Source of the DNA: Eucalyptus grandis
Taxonomy: Eukaryota > Streptophyta > Magnoliopsida > Myrtales > Myrtaceae
Direction of reading: 5' to 3'
Assembly: GCF_016545825.1 (NCBI RefSeq)
Contig: NC_052618.1
Span: 44,648,196 to 44,712,195, forward strand
Length of the DNA: 64,000 nt
Positions 10,024-22,626 of the stretch are shown here, piece after piece (positions within the stretch are counted from its first letter, which is position 1; each line of letters begins with the position of its first letter). The translations under genes and the position numbers were made by a program. Under the pieces are notes generated by a model that did not search any database, was not told where the DNA came from, and was given only the letters and a program-made list of their open reading frames with translations.

Positions 10024-13000
10024 CTAATAAAATATCTGAGTAGGATTTGTCAGGAACAATCCACGGGTTAAGTGGTCTTCAAGAGTGGACATATTATCAG
10101 TTATCCTACCTCGTTTTTTCTTCTTAATTTGGATCAGTTTATCATATACACACCAAGGAAAGCTAAGATAATGATCTCGATTCAGACCCTCGTTATAGCA
10201 ACCCCAATAACTCGGGTGATATGTGACATGATACCAAGCAGATGCTTTTGCATATTCATCGACAGCCTCAGAATCTGAACCACTTCCCTTATCATTAAAC
10301 CAGTTCCGAGCTTCCTTTCTCAGGGATTTTACAGCCCTGGTAATGCTGTCAGAGTCCCTCTTCTTGGTGAAAGATTTGGACATTTTCATTATGCAGCCAC
10401 TAAGTATTTCGGCCTCTGTGTTAATCCCATAGTACTCCATCATATTACCCAGCTTGTAATCATAATTACCCTTGTGATAGAAAGCGTCATCGACATATTC
10501 CTCAAATCCGTCCACTTCCATCTCTGGGTCATAAGATTGCCTCGCCATTTCCGGCGTGAACTTCCGAATAGAGCTCGATGCATATGCTAGCTCTTTGACT
10601 TCCCGGAAAAGCTTTCCGATCACGTTATTGGATGGGTAGCTGGACTTGTCAGGCTTCTCCATGAAGTCTGGGCATTCTTTGGCATACAGATTAGGAGGTA
10701 TCACAGCAGGTACACCAGTTTTCGGAAAGTCGACAGCAATAGAGAAAAGTCTGGCAAGCTCTAAACATTCAGGGCTCATGGCCTTTCCAGGCTTACTATC
10801 TGCAAACGCGGTGTGGGAGTCGGCAATAATTCCAAGGCTGTCATTAAGCATGAATTTTACAAAATACTCTTCCACTTCCTGTTTAAGCAACAACACCACC
10901 ACAAAAAGAGTTGAATTAACCCCTACATCCACGAAGCATTACTAGAGAAATCAAGGGGTGAATTTCAAACTGGATGCAACTCATTCATCTCCCGCATAAT
11001 CGATTATCGATTACCTTACAAAATAAAGGTAGACAGGCAAACTTATCGATCTCCCACGTATTTGATCATCGATTACCTTATGAAAACAAAGGTACGCTGG
11101 GATATACTCTTCTCGTAAGTAATTCAAGGTACATGTTGACCATTTCCTGTTCCAGCATTCCCAATGTTTCCCAATAATCCGTTCATTTCATCATCATGAA
11201 AAGGAAATGTTCCGCATAGCAACAGAACAATGCATACAACCATCTTAGTAAAAGCGAATATGCATGGGAAAGTATAGCCTAATAATGACTACACTTGAAC
11301 AAAAAAAAAAAAAAAAAAAGGAAATTCTCAACAGCAGTGAAGAGCAGGTCCCAAATCCAACATCAAGAAGGTACAATCAAGTATCAAGGCCAAGTTCTAG
11401 GAATAATTACCAATTAAATCCTAAACCTAATGTATGGATTTTGATTCAATTTTAAATTTTTCAACTTTGTCGATGTAGTTCTAAACATTTGTGCAAAATC
11501 ACACTTTTATTCCTTATGGCCAATTGCCGCCCAAAATAGCTGATGTCACGATTCACAAATTGTCCACGTTAGCATGTTATATAGGAAAACCGGTGATGAT
11601 TGGACTCCACCTTAGCAATTTCTAGCAACAATTGGCCAAAGGAACTATATTGAAATTTTGTGCAAAGGTTTGGGACTACATTGGCAAAATATAATAGATT
11701 TAGAACTGATGGGTAATTATCCCGAAATTTTACTTGTAGATTTGCACTGGAACAAAATCTTATTATAAAGATCTAAAGATTCTTTTCCATACAAACCCAT
11801 ACATCACCATCGTAAATGATAACCTCCAAACAAACCCAAATTAAGTGAAGCCACAGTTAAAACAAGCAAATAGCCAACACCAAAGTATGAGCCCCAGCCC
11901 TTTTCCCCCAAAAGCAAGGATGAGTTATCATGATGAATCTCTGTTCTCTGGAAGAGTTTCTTCGCAATAAGGAAATTGAATGGACCGATGTACGGTACCT
12001 CCAATTTTAGATGATCGATATTTCCGTTGTTGCCTAGCCATCTAGATAACACCACAGCATCTAAAGCTTCATTATTTACTTACCATAATCGCTTTTTGTT
12101 TCCCTACAAATGTTTATCACTTTGTTTAAAGTGGCGTCTGAAGTTGTGACAGAAAATTTGGCGTATAGCTTTTAGGACAGAAGATGTATGGTTTGGCTTT
12201 ATGAATCCTATCAACGTAATGGTTGAATCAATGAGCCCAGTTATACTCAACTGTATGATTAGTAAGTAATCTTTCTTTTAAGCTATCATCTGCTTGCCAA
12301 AGGTGCAAACTTAGGGGTTCTTCCAACCCAGGGTAGGAAGAAAGAGAAGCACACAAATTTAGAAGCAGAAGGAACCAGCGAGAAAACAAAAGAACATAGC
12401 AGGGTTGACATGACATGATGCTCACACGCCTAATTCCTCCGCGAGGATGAAATGCAATCCAAGCATCATGTTGGACAAGCCAAGTCGAATGAAAAGAAAG
12501 ACAATGTGAAGATAATGGATGCTAGATGTATTTCCTACTATAACTGTAATCTGTTATATAAGTTTCATGGTACCAGAAAAAGTTATTACAGGGTATAGAA
12601 TTCCCTGAAAATGCTCAGGAAAAGCATTACCTCAATAGTGACATCGTGATCCAACTGTTCAATCGGGGCAGGTGTGTAATCCATAGGTTCGCTCTGGAGA
12701 GGTGGAACTAATTCTGAGTCCCAGGAGATGAAGTAACCATCTCCATCCAAATCACCCCTGAACACTCACTGGGATGCGGCCTATTTTGTGCAAAAAGTGT
12801 AAGATGCATTAAGAGAGTATGCATTAAGAAAGAGAAATTGTCTGAGATGAGAATCAAAATAAGTGCAGATCAATATCATGTTTTGCTTTCTACTTTTATC
12901 AACTAACAGTGTGTTAGGGAGGATTAAAAGTAGAAAAGTTAACCCAAATTATGGGGAAGGAATTTCTTGCCTCTACTTTTATAGCTAGTAGAATTAAGGG

Positions 13001-16000
13001 GAAAAACTAAAGGGATTTATCCAGAACCAGAACTATCAGAAGCATAGACAACATAGAGCATGCTTCTTAGCAAGGTTGGACACAAAATTTACTCATCAGC
13101 CTCGGATCACTGAACTCAAACCACATTCAAGAAAGAGACACCAGGAGAAAGATTAACAAGAGTTCAAATCTAGCCATCAAGTCCCACTGGATAAACATTT
13201 GAGTATTTATTCTCAAAACTCAGAGGTGATAGAAAAGAAGGCCCAAAACTATTCCTAAAGAACTGTCAAAATCATCCTTGGCTATGGAAAATGAGGAAAA
13301 GATTAAATTGGGTTACACATCCGACCATATATTTCAGACCTAATACAAACATAATATCAGAAATTTTAGACCTTATTACTATGATCGAACCCAAATCAAA
13401 ACAATAGTCAAAGATCCACAACCAAAAGCAAAAACAAGCCCAGGATAGATCCTTGACAAGTGCCAGTGCAACTACGGTCATTGTATCATTGTAAGCCAAT
13501 AACAAGGCACGTTCGAGTCATACCTTTTTCCTTTTTGTGGAAAAACAACACAATCCACCATATGACGTAAAGCTGGCACATCTACGGCAGTTAGAACTCG
13601 AACATCACCGGGATGTAAGCAAGGATTCCTCGCAACAACTACATTTCCCTGTACAACAGTTTGATCTGAGTCAGAACTTCTGAACATGATTGACTCATCC
13701 CACATCTGTTTTTTCCTTCTACCAGAATACTGCACAAACACCTGACCATATTGTAAATTTCGGGTCTCATCAAGGCATCCCATCATGTATCTTCCTTCAG
13801 GAAGAAATATCTTTGTTTTTGTCCGTAAAAGAAACAATTTTGCATCTCTGAATGTTCGCAGCATCATCGATAGAAATGGCTCAGCATCAGGCTCATAACC
13901 ACACTTTAGCATTTCTTTGAGAATGTTACCATTCTCGCCAGGGGACATTAAATCTAGAGCCTCTTGTGCTCGTAAGGGATCAACTAAAATAGCATTTAGC
14001 TGATCTACAGCATTTCTTTGTTTTTCTCAAACACGTGATCTGGAACGCCAAGCGTTGAGAGAAGAGTGATTAACTGGCGATTCAGAAAGAGAGGCTGATA
14101 TTTGCTCCACGCCAAGACATTTAGCTTTGTCTCATTCGATTCATACTTGGACATGCTCTCTCTGAGTGACAGTTTAACAGAGGATGTCGGATCAACAGCT
14201 ACAACACCTTTGTATCCGCCATAGCGAATTTGAAATGCTGAAGGAGTATAGCCGTTGAAGCCACATTTTCTTGCAACTTTCCGAGCGAAATTTTCAGATA
14301 TTTTCCGATTCCGTCAGAGAAGTTATAATATTTATCCTCAACATGTGATTTGACTTTAACATCCGGAATGACTTCAACTTCATGTCTATCTACATTGAGA
14401 GTTTCAGTAGATGAACCAAAGGATTGGCCAAGTCTTGCGGCATATCTTGCGACATTTCTTATTTTTCTGAATTCACCCATCTTTTCCCTGATAGTTGCAG
14501 CAGTTGTACCATTTGTTGGAGCAAACATCCAAGCAGAATTTTCGCGTAACTGACTGGATGAGAAGGCAAGAAATTCAAACTCCTTATCACCTATTCTTAT
14601 GCCATTCTTGAGTATAGAAAGGATCCTTTCATATATATCCGTCCTTCCATGTCTCGAATCAGTGCGAGGAGATAAATCAGTTGAATGCATTTTTTCCAAG
14701 TCCTCATCCACAAAAGAAATGCGGATAAAATTGTCAATGTACTTAGAATACCTCCGCAATACATGATTTGAGACATTAATTTCTGGACCAAAAAAATACA
14801 CCCTGCAGGGTGTTATTTGCACCCTATGTACATAAACCAAGCCAGCATCTAACGTTATTGAAGACAGTTTCGTAGAATGCCGGGAGGTGAGATATTTCTT
14901 GTACTGCTTAATCAGCCACTTTGAGGGTTCATAACAACATTCTTTCATATGGAACAGTTTGTCTAAGGCATCTAGGATCATGTCCATGTCTATCCTCCGT
15001 GTATCAACCATTCGATAAAATAAAGAATCAAGACAAGGTCCTGCTAGACAGCCATTCTGAACTAACAAATTGATCTTAAAGACAATCTCATACGGCAAGT
15101 CAAGTCCCCTGGGAGGGCCTACGATTGGAACCAGATCCGCACTGGAGGAGAAAGGAGAACCAACTTCCATATACAATGTTCCATCGGTTTCCTTATAATT
15201 GACAAAGTTTTCATGAAAATCTGGAACCGTGCATTCCCGAGGAATCTCTAAACAGACAGCACATGACTGTCCAATGCAAGCCAATGAAGTAAAATCAGTC
15301 GCTCTAACCCACTGGTCATCAGAACCATCTTTGAAAAAGTTGTAGAGAGGACTGCCCCAGATATTCTCTGATTCCGAATGCTGAACTTTTTTATGAATAC
15401 AAGGAGCCCCATACAGCTAACATCCACGAGAACAAAAGTTACAGAAATTTATCAGGTCCTCCTCTATCATAAGAAGCATATACCATGTAGAAAAGCATGC
15501 ATGGTTGTGCAAGCATAAGAAAAAAGATGAGGACCGGGTCTCTTTATCTCAGTGAAAGTGAAAGTTTTCTTATACAGAATCCAAAAAGGGCTGAAGCCCT
15601 GAAAGCTGGCTCTACATAAAGGAAAATTCATGATGTCTATCAGTATGTGAACGTCCATGGAAAATTTTCCACTACGCCAAAAGTATAAAGTTATAAACTC
15701 TAACTTTGCAGAGGCTCTAAAACGTTTGTAAGTTCCAAATTAGCCAGATGCCAGAATAAGATCAGCATAGATGAATTTTAATCTCTATTACCGGAGGGAA
15801 CTTCTGTACCCTGCTTAGCCTCCTGCTTAACCAACCTTGCCATGACCCCGAAGTTTGTTAAGATCAACTAATAATACACGGATCAGACAAGAGTCTTCAT
15901 CTAGCATTAACTCGTAGCCTTAGAAGATTGGAACTTTTTAATATAACAAGATGCAGGATTCCCAAAATCAAGAAACAACAGCCTCATGAAAGATTTTGAC

Positions 16001-17764
16001 CATGAACCTCCAAGCTTTATTCTTTAAGAAGTTTACAAAAACACTATCGTGTCTTCTCGTGATTTTAACAGTGCGTTAGTAAGTCCTTAATATGCTGAGA
16101 GTTTTAATTAGGAAATTATTTATTGAAAATATGTCTCAAGTTTGAAGCTAAAAGGAAACTTTCCTAATTCAAGAGTTTATATCATGAGAAATTGTATGAC
16201 TAAACATTGTATGAGTTATTAGGTGTAATTGACAACTAAAAATATTGAATGTGTTTGAACAACTCGAGTATGGTTGTTTTCTCTGCTATATCATTTAATC
16301 TATAATGTAATTTTTTGCTACTCTCACCATGGATGTAGATTACCTAACTGAACCACATAAATCTAGCGTCCTATTTATTTTTCAATTCTATCTATTTTAC
16401 TATTCGATTGCTTGCTTCCACAACACTGTCATTTACGGAAAATGGTATTGAAAGTCATAAATCTTGTGTACAAAATGTAACCAGGTGATAAACTTTTCAA
16501 TTGGCGCAATCAAGTACTCCTAGCTATAACGTTCTTTATTTCTCTTATTTGGCAGCCTATCCCAAGCTATCAGAGTATGTATTTTTCAAAATGAAAATTT
16601 GATTGAAACGTGACTGGAATATTTTACGATTTCTGATGAACTTTTTCCCCATTAACAAATTGGCTAAAATTTGATTGTGGTCAAAAAATCAAAATACCTC
16701 TACCTTTTCATGTTCAGAACTTGATTCATTGAATACACAAATTTTAAGAATTAAAAAAAAAAAAAATACGATTTCTGATTGAGCAACCATGGCCATCCCA
16801 ATGACCCCTGGAGCTGAATCCCAATTGATAAGACGAGGCCAAACGTCAACTAAATTTAGAACCCTTTTCCTAGTCCCAACCAGAGCCCACCAAAAAAATG
16901 TTTGCATTCATATTATTTTTCTATTACAAAAATAAAAATTTTGAGTTTGCCTGCCATTTCTCTGTTAAGTTATCGTCTGGAAAATAAAAAAAAATTCAAC
17001 CAAAATTTAAACAAAAAGTAACTACACTGGTCCAATCTTTAAGTAATTCCTTGCAGGTTGTAAGTAGCTCTGAAACAACCCTTCATTCAGAGAGCCGAAA
17101 ATCAGAATTTTAACGTTCTGGAAAATTAGAATTAGGAGGTTTTTGCATTACAAGGCGGTGTCTGATCAAATGTAAAAACCAATTATGCATCGGAGGATAA
17201 ATCACGATATTGGTGTAAATTAGTCCCGTGATCTGAATGAAGTTCACTCACCTGAATCACGAGATGCATTGTCCTACGGCCTCTCGGACGGTGTAGCTTC
17301 ATCTGCCAGATGTTTTCGTAGGATAACTCAAGCTTATACTCCGCATCGAGATGAGACACAAAAAAGCAGAATTTTCTCCGCTTCGTTCCGAAATTCACAG
17401 TGACATTCTCCCCTGTCCACAGTCTAGAGAACCTTTTAGCTGATACCTGGCAGCCAAAATGCAGAGCTATACCTTCCATCGAATGCCAGAGGGTTCTTGG
17501 CTTCTGCACGATATCGTAATCAGCCTTGCAAACAGTCAAACAAGAACACTGATACCACAAACCTTGACTAGCCGATGAAATAATCGACTCAGCATATTCA
17601 GGGTCGATAAACTGGACATAAGCATGGGATCCATTCCCACGTTTGTTTGGTCTAACCTTGATGGCGTCAACAGTATCTTTCCCGGTCTTTTGCTCCAGGA
17701 ATTTCCTGACTAAATCATTCGTCACTAATGAAGAGAATCCGCGTACGCGTATAGTCTTACCCAT
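10024..17764 (-). CDS. RDR1: RNA-dependent RNA polymerase 1, copy B (full length, with three frame breaks)
   Basis: Four coding exons can be read: 17,252-17,764, 13,524-15,416, 12,631-12,780 and 10,024-10,878, all with GT-AG introns. If the breaks are ignored they would code for about 1,137 residues, close to the family length. Exon 1 gives the MGKTI start and RRM-like region. Exon 2 holds the RdRP core (GPPRGLDLPYE, the DGIGK region). Exon 3 holds the catalytic DLDGD motif near residue 813. Exon 4 has the C-terminal helical region and ends at TAG 10,024-10,026. The enzyme makes double-stranded RNA for secondary small RNAs in antiviral defence. Three one-base shortfalls shift the frame: T-run 14,301-14,304 (in DGIGK), T-run 14,021-14,025, and C-run 12,755-12,758 (beside DLDGD). 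All are homopolymers, so assembly error is as likely as true pseudogene status. Otherwise the reading is free of stops. Confidence 0.9.
11399..11723. repeat. AT-rich fold-back element inside intron 3 of RDR1 copy B
   Basis: Ends GGAATAATTACC (left) and GGTAATTATCCC (right) are inverted repeats, with related phrases continuing inward (TCCTAAACC against GATTTAGAACT). It lies wholly within the intron 10,879-12,630. No coding content. Confidence 0.5.
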
Positions 17765-18400
17765 TCTACTAACAAGAACTTTATAGCGCTCTGTTACACC
17801 GTAACGAGGAGGTCACCAGCAGTGACAGAGCAGCGTGGTCCTTCAAAAACAAGTTGGACCATGAGACAGGAAACAAGAGAACTTACATAAAGTAATGGTT
17901 GCCTCAAACTACCACGGATCATCTTCGTGATTGATTATCAAAATGAAGGCTTGATCACTGCTATTTGAAAAGCACTCAGAAAAACTATATAGAGGCGCAA
18001 TGGGATCAATCAGCGTCGTACACGTTAAGGAAAAGAGCGACCGGCACCCGGAAAAAAACATCAGAACAGCCTACAAGTTCAGGCAACCATACCGGACGTA
18101 CGACAGCGATGGATTCTAATTCCAGATAATGAAGTTGACTTCCTAAAGAGACTCACGTCACGTGCTAATAATCACGAATCCTTCACGGTACTTAAGACCC
18201 CTTCTAAACGTGCACCATCTCACCCCGTGAAGCAGTCACGGAAAACCGCGAGATCCACGCACGATCGTAAGAGACAGCCGCACGGAGTTCGCACTCTCGA
18301 ACATGATGTCAAGTCACAGCGGGAGAGAACGGCGATCATCGAAAGCCCAAGCTTGACTGACAAGAATAAGTAGAAGTAGTAGAAGAAGAAGCGCGGTTAC
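17765..18400 (-). other. Leader (5' UTR) intron of RDR1 copy B
   Basis: On the minus strand the donor CCGG then GTAACC has GT at 18,399-18,400; the acceptor is probably the TTAG just upstream of the ATG. It aligns by eye with the ends of the longer copy A leader intron, including GTTGCCTCAAACTACCAC and CAGGCAACCATA. Confidence 0.55.
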
Positions 18401-18629
18401 CCGGAAGAGCTGGCACAGCGGGGAAGGAATGGTCTGTCTCAGCGGTGCTCGAGAGAGAGAGAGAGAAAGGGAGAGGGAGTAGAAAAGGAGAGCGGCGGAG
18501 AGAAGGGAGAGCGTCTCCTTCGTCGTCAACTCCGTGTCAACCTCTCTCAGTCAACAACCCCCCACTGCAAGATGCCACTGCATTGCACTGGTCTCAGTCA
18601 TTCTCTCCGTCACTGCTCCGTAACGATTG

Positions 18630-18665
<36 letters not shown>

Positions 18666-18740
18666 CCAGGATTCCCATCGCTTCGCGGGGAAGGTGGCGA
18701 CGGCTCTGCATGAGCCAACGTGCTCGTCAAGTTAAGGAAG
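18401..18740 (-). promoter_or_regulatory. Leader exon and promoter region of RDR1 copy B
   Basis: Homologous by eye to 3,542-3,850 upstream of copy A. It contains a GAGA run near 18,452-18,466 and a (GA)n tract at about 18,632-18,661. Open frames on both strands come from these simple repeats. The transcription start is not identifiable. Confidence 0.5.
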
Positions 18741-19870
18741 CAATTGGCCTCGGGACCCACGACGATAGAGTATACCGTACCGGCCGCGTGTCGGTAGGCC
18801 ACTGGTTCTCCGAGAAATACCCTCTTTTTCTCATTTTTTTTTGTTGCCCTTTCCACCATTGGTGACATTCCGACGTGGACTCGATGCTTCCCTTCCTGCA
18901 TCAACTTCCTACGCCACAACGCATTACCTACCCAAAAACTGCAACCGTAGGATTTAATACCATTTGTTGAGTACGCACGGCACAAACCCAATACCTTCAC
19001 TTAGAGAAATTACCATAAAAGAGCTCAAGTGCAAGCTCATCCATATATTTAATTGGATCGATATTCACTCAAAAATTTAAATTAATAAGTTATGAGCCAA
19101 TTAAGATATATTAACTATCCTATACCATATTAGTTTTCTGAGATGGAATTTCTCTAATATAACTCACGTATGTATCCTAACGAGGTCCTCCTAAATTAAA
19201 TTTGCAATAGAACTTATTAACAATACCAAAACCCTGTTGCCTTGTTTGATGAACCAGTGAGGTTAATTAGACTCTAATCAAGACCAATTGACTAGTTTCT
19301 CTAAATTTCGACACTTCAGATCAAGCTCAAGATCTTTCATCCCGTTCTATCATTGAAGAATTTTAACTTATATAATTTGTTAGATAACACTTTTACAACT
19401 TACTCTTAACATCTTGAGATAATGTGGGATCAATTTAAGATGATCGAAAGAAGATTTCAGGAGGATGGCATGTGTAGGGACCATGTCACCCCTCCACCAT
19501 TGACACAACTTCCGCTCGCCTGTGTGCGGGCAAGGGTCGACCCTCCTATCCTTCTCATTGAGCGGTAGCAATTCGAATCTCATATTATACCATACAAGAG
19601 TTTTTGTTTTCAGATTTTTATTGGTAGATAAGTTTTTAAGTTATCGAACTACATATTTATGAAAAATTTCAAACTATAATAAATAAATATAAATAATAAT
19701 ACTACACAAAGTGTGCAATTCATAATGGGTTAAAAGTGTTCTATATGAAAAGTTAGTTACTAATTATTGATGAGTCGAAAGTTACTTATTCTTAAGAAAA
19801 ATGTTGTGAAACTAACGGATCTTGCACTTGGAGGAACAAAAAATTACCATAGAAATTAACAAGTGAACAA
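18741..19870. other. Intergenic, no gene recognised
   Basis: AT-rich DNA. Around 19,500-19,590 a GC-richer patch carries GCAATTCGAATCTC, which faintly resembles a tRNA B-box, but no complete SINE or tRNA is visible. Confidence 0.4.
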
Positions 19871-19873
19871 TTA

Positions 19874-21459
19874 GGGCATGTTTGTTAATGTTCTTTGTTT
19901 CGTTTATAAACAAATTTTTTGTTTTTTTGTTCCATGGAACAAAAAAGTACAGAAACATTTGTTTGCGTTTTGTTCCAAATATATTTTTTTGTTCCCAGAA
20001 CACATTTGGAACAAAAACAAGAAACAAGAATTCTTGAACAATTTTTAAGAATAAATTTTCTCTCTCCCCTCATTTTCTTCTCTCTTTTTTTGCTTTTTCT
20101 TTTTTTCTTTGGCCGATCACCAGCCTCGCCCGTGGCCGGCGACCGGCCCGAGGGCCGGCGACCTCACCGAACCGGCCTCCGGCGAGGCCAAGCCTCGCCA
20201 AAGACGGGGCAAGGCCGGGCGAGCTCGGGCTCGCCCAAATCCGGCGAGCTTGAGCTTGACCAACCACCGGCGAGGCTAGATCCGGGCGAGCCCGAGCTCG
20301 CCCGGCCACGGCGAGGCCGAGCCTCGCCGTCGTTGGACGAGGCCGCCACCCTCATCGCCGGCCATGGCCGAGGCCGGCGACCGGCCAAAAGAAGAAAAAA
20401 AGAAAAAAAAAAATAAATAAAGAAAATAAAAATAAAAATATTAAAAAATTAAAAGAAACAAAAATAACATAAAGGCTGCGTTTGGCTCGCCACTTGTTTA
20501 TGTTCCCAGGAACAAAATTTCTGTTTTTTTGTTCTTGGGAACAAAAAAGGAACAAAAACGCGTTTGTGTGCGTTTTTGTTCCAAAACTATTTTTTTGTTC
20601 CTAGAAACACATTTGGAATGTAAACAAAAAACAAAAAAGTTGTTTCTTGTTTCAAACAAAATCTAGAAACACTTTTCTTTTTCTTCTTCTTCTTTTTTTT
20701 CTTTTTTTTTTTTCTTTAGCCGGTCACCGGCCTTGGCCATGGCCGGCGACCGGCCGGGCTGGGGCGAGGCTCGGCCTCACCTTGGCCGGGCAAGCTCGAG
20801 CTCGCCCAAATCCGGCGAGGCCGAGCTCGCCCGCCGGCCGGCGAGGCTCGGCGTCGCGTCGCCGACCCGGCGGTGGCCGGGCTCGGCCTCGCCGGCCGGG
20901 CGAGCTCGGCCTCGCCGGATCCGGGCGAGCTCGAGCTCGCCCAAATGGCCGAGGCCGAGCCTCGCCGGGGGTCGGCGACGCCTCGGCCTCGCCGAATCGG
21001 GCAAGGCCCGGCTCGCCCGGCCAAGGCGGGCGAGGCTCGCCACGCCGGCGAGGCTCGGCCTCGCCGGGCTGCCGACCCCATCGGCCGATCGCCGGAGGCC
21101 GCGACCGACCAAAAGAAGAAAAAAAGAAAAGAAAAAGAAAGGAAAAAAAAAATATTAAAAATTAAAAGAAACAAAAAAAGAATTGTTCCCTAACAAGTTT
21201 ACCAAACGCGTGTTTCTGGTCAAAAATTGTTCCTCGGAACATAAACACTTTTTTTTATTTCTGTTCCTCGAAACAATTTTTAAACGAAACGTTACCAAAC
21301 GCGCCCAAATTTACCAAACATGTTTCTCGTTCATTTTTTTATTCCCGAACAAGTTTACCAAACGCGTTTTTATTCAAAATTGTTCCCCTAACGTAAACAC
21401 TTTTTTCTATTTCTATTCCCCTGAACAATTTTTAAACAAAAATGTTACCAAACGTGCTC
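19874..21459. mobile_element. GC-core element 2, the host of a nested element
   Basis: Ends GGGCATGTTTGTTAA and, inverted, GAGCACGTTTGGTAA match at 12 of 15. A perfect TTA target duplication flanks it (19,871-19,873 and 21,460-21,462), typical of PIF/Harbinger. It has an AT arm, a pyrimidine tract, a GC core (about 20,110-20,385) and a purine tract, and is then interrupted at 20,473 by element 3. Its right arm resumes at 21,310 with ATTTACCAAACATG. Without the insert it would be about 750 bp. No transposase. Confidence 0.75.
20474..21306. mobile_element. GC-core element 3, nested inside element 2
   Basis: Ends GGCTGCGTTTGGCT and, inverted, GGGCGCGTTTGGTA match at 10 of 14. The 3-bp duplication AAA (20,471-20,473 and 21,307-21,309) marks the insertion. 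The GC core runs from about 20,718 to 21,110, flanked by pyrimidine and purine tracts. Open frames of 100-170 codons occur in several frames on both strands of the core, and the low-complexity Arg/Ala/Gly/Pro products indicate composition and not genes. Confidence 0.75.
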
Positions 21460-21669
21460 TTAGTCACCAAAGATTTACATGGTTCATTTCAAGTGTCAAT
21501 ACCTACCTGTGAGAAAATTAACTACCATAAAATCTACTATGAATCTAGGGAGAATAGATTTTACCGTCTTTCAATTACTTAAGTGTTTCCCAAGCATTAA
21601 TTGTGAACAAAGTGAAGCCTCAAGTATCATATCGTAATCTCGTATGGAAAATTCACTCAAAAATGTACA

Positions 21670-21678
<9 letters not shown>

Positions 21679-21726
<48 letters not shown>
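21679..21726. repeat. (AT)n microsatellite, 24 units
   Basis: Uninterrupted AT dinucleotides following an A-run, between elements 2 and 4. Confidence 0.95.
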
Positions 21727-21728
<2 letters not shown>

Positions 21729-21786
21729 TGATATTTCTTTCCAAAATAAGAGACACTACTAAAGCTAGAAAACCTAACCAAATTAA

Positions 21787-22626
21787 GGCTCTGTTGTTTC
21801 GCGGAAAACAATTTTTGGAAAAATGTTTTCCGAATTTTCTCTCGGCATTCGTTTCACGGAAAATGAATTCCCTCGGGAAAATTTTTTCCATGAAAAAAAA
21901 AAAAAAAGTCTTCTAAATTAGGAGAAAACATTTTCCATTTTTGAAAAATGAAAAATATTTTCCTCACTTGATCTCTCTTATCTCACAACTCTACAAATCC
22001 TCCCTTTCTTCCCTTTTCTTCTTCTTTTTTTTTTTTATTTGAATTATTTTTTAATTTCTTTTTCTTTTTTAATTCGAGTTATTTATTTTCCTTTTTTCTT
22101 TTCTATTTCTTTTTTTTTCTTTTCTTTGTTTCCCATCTTCATATTTCTTAGCTAGTCGTTGGCCATCACCGACAAACCTCGAGCTCATCGATCTCAAGCT
22201 CGCACTCGTCAACTGGGTGAGCCTCGAACTCGATGCTCGCGCTTGCCAATCTGATGAGCGGCAAGCCTTGTGCTTGTCGGTGAGCTTGAGACTCGCCGGT
22301 GAACGGTCTCGGGCCATTGCCATGGTCGGCAACTGGCCAAGAAAGAAGGAGATGGAAAACAAAGAAAAATGAAAAAAAAATTAATAAAAGATTTTAAAAA
22401 TTAAAAATCAATTTTTAAAAAATATGAAAAACCCATTTTAAAAAATAAAATAAATGAAAAAGAGTATATGTAAGAAAATATTTTCCTTACTAAACAACGA
22501 AAAATATTTTCCATTTCATTTTTAGGTTTCATCCAAACACCGAAAAATAATTACATTTTCTTGGAAAATGACTTTTTGGAAAATATTTTCCAGAAACATC
22601 ACATTTTCCACGAAACAAACGAAGCC
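21787..22626. mobile_element. GC-core element 4, older relative
   Basis: The left end GGCTCTGTTGTTTCGCGG and the inverted right end GGCTTCGTTTGTTTCGTGG match with one gap. Flanks are TAA on the left and TTA on the right, a near 3-bp duplication. The arms contain many GGAAAA/TTTTCC words. The core (about 22,150-22,340) is a decayed version of the GC core, still with CTCGAGCTCATCG and GATGAGC motifs and closed by a purine tract. No coding capacity. Confidence 0.65.

Noticed and set aside
11804..12055. An 83-codon minus-strand frame within RDR1 intron 3
   Set aside because: It looks hydrophobic and protein-like, but no family was recognised and it lies inside an intron. It may be a gene scrap but cannot be supported.
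19500..19600. B-box-like GCAATTCGAATCTC as a tRNA or SINE
   Set aside because: No matching A-box, acceptor stem or tail was found, so I could not support a tRNA gene or a SINE.
20070..21193. Frames of 70-170 codons in the cores of elements 2 and 3
   Set aside because: Same reason as for element 1: composition, overlapping in opposite strands, no promoter, no conserved motif.
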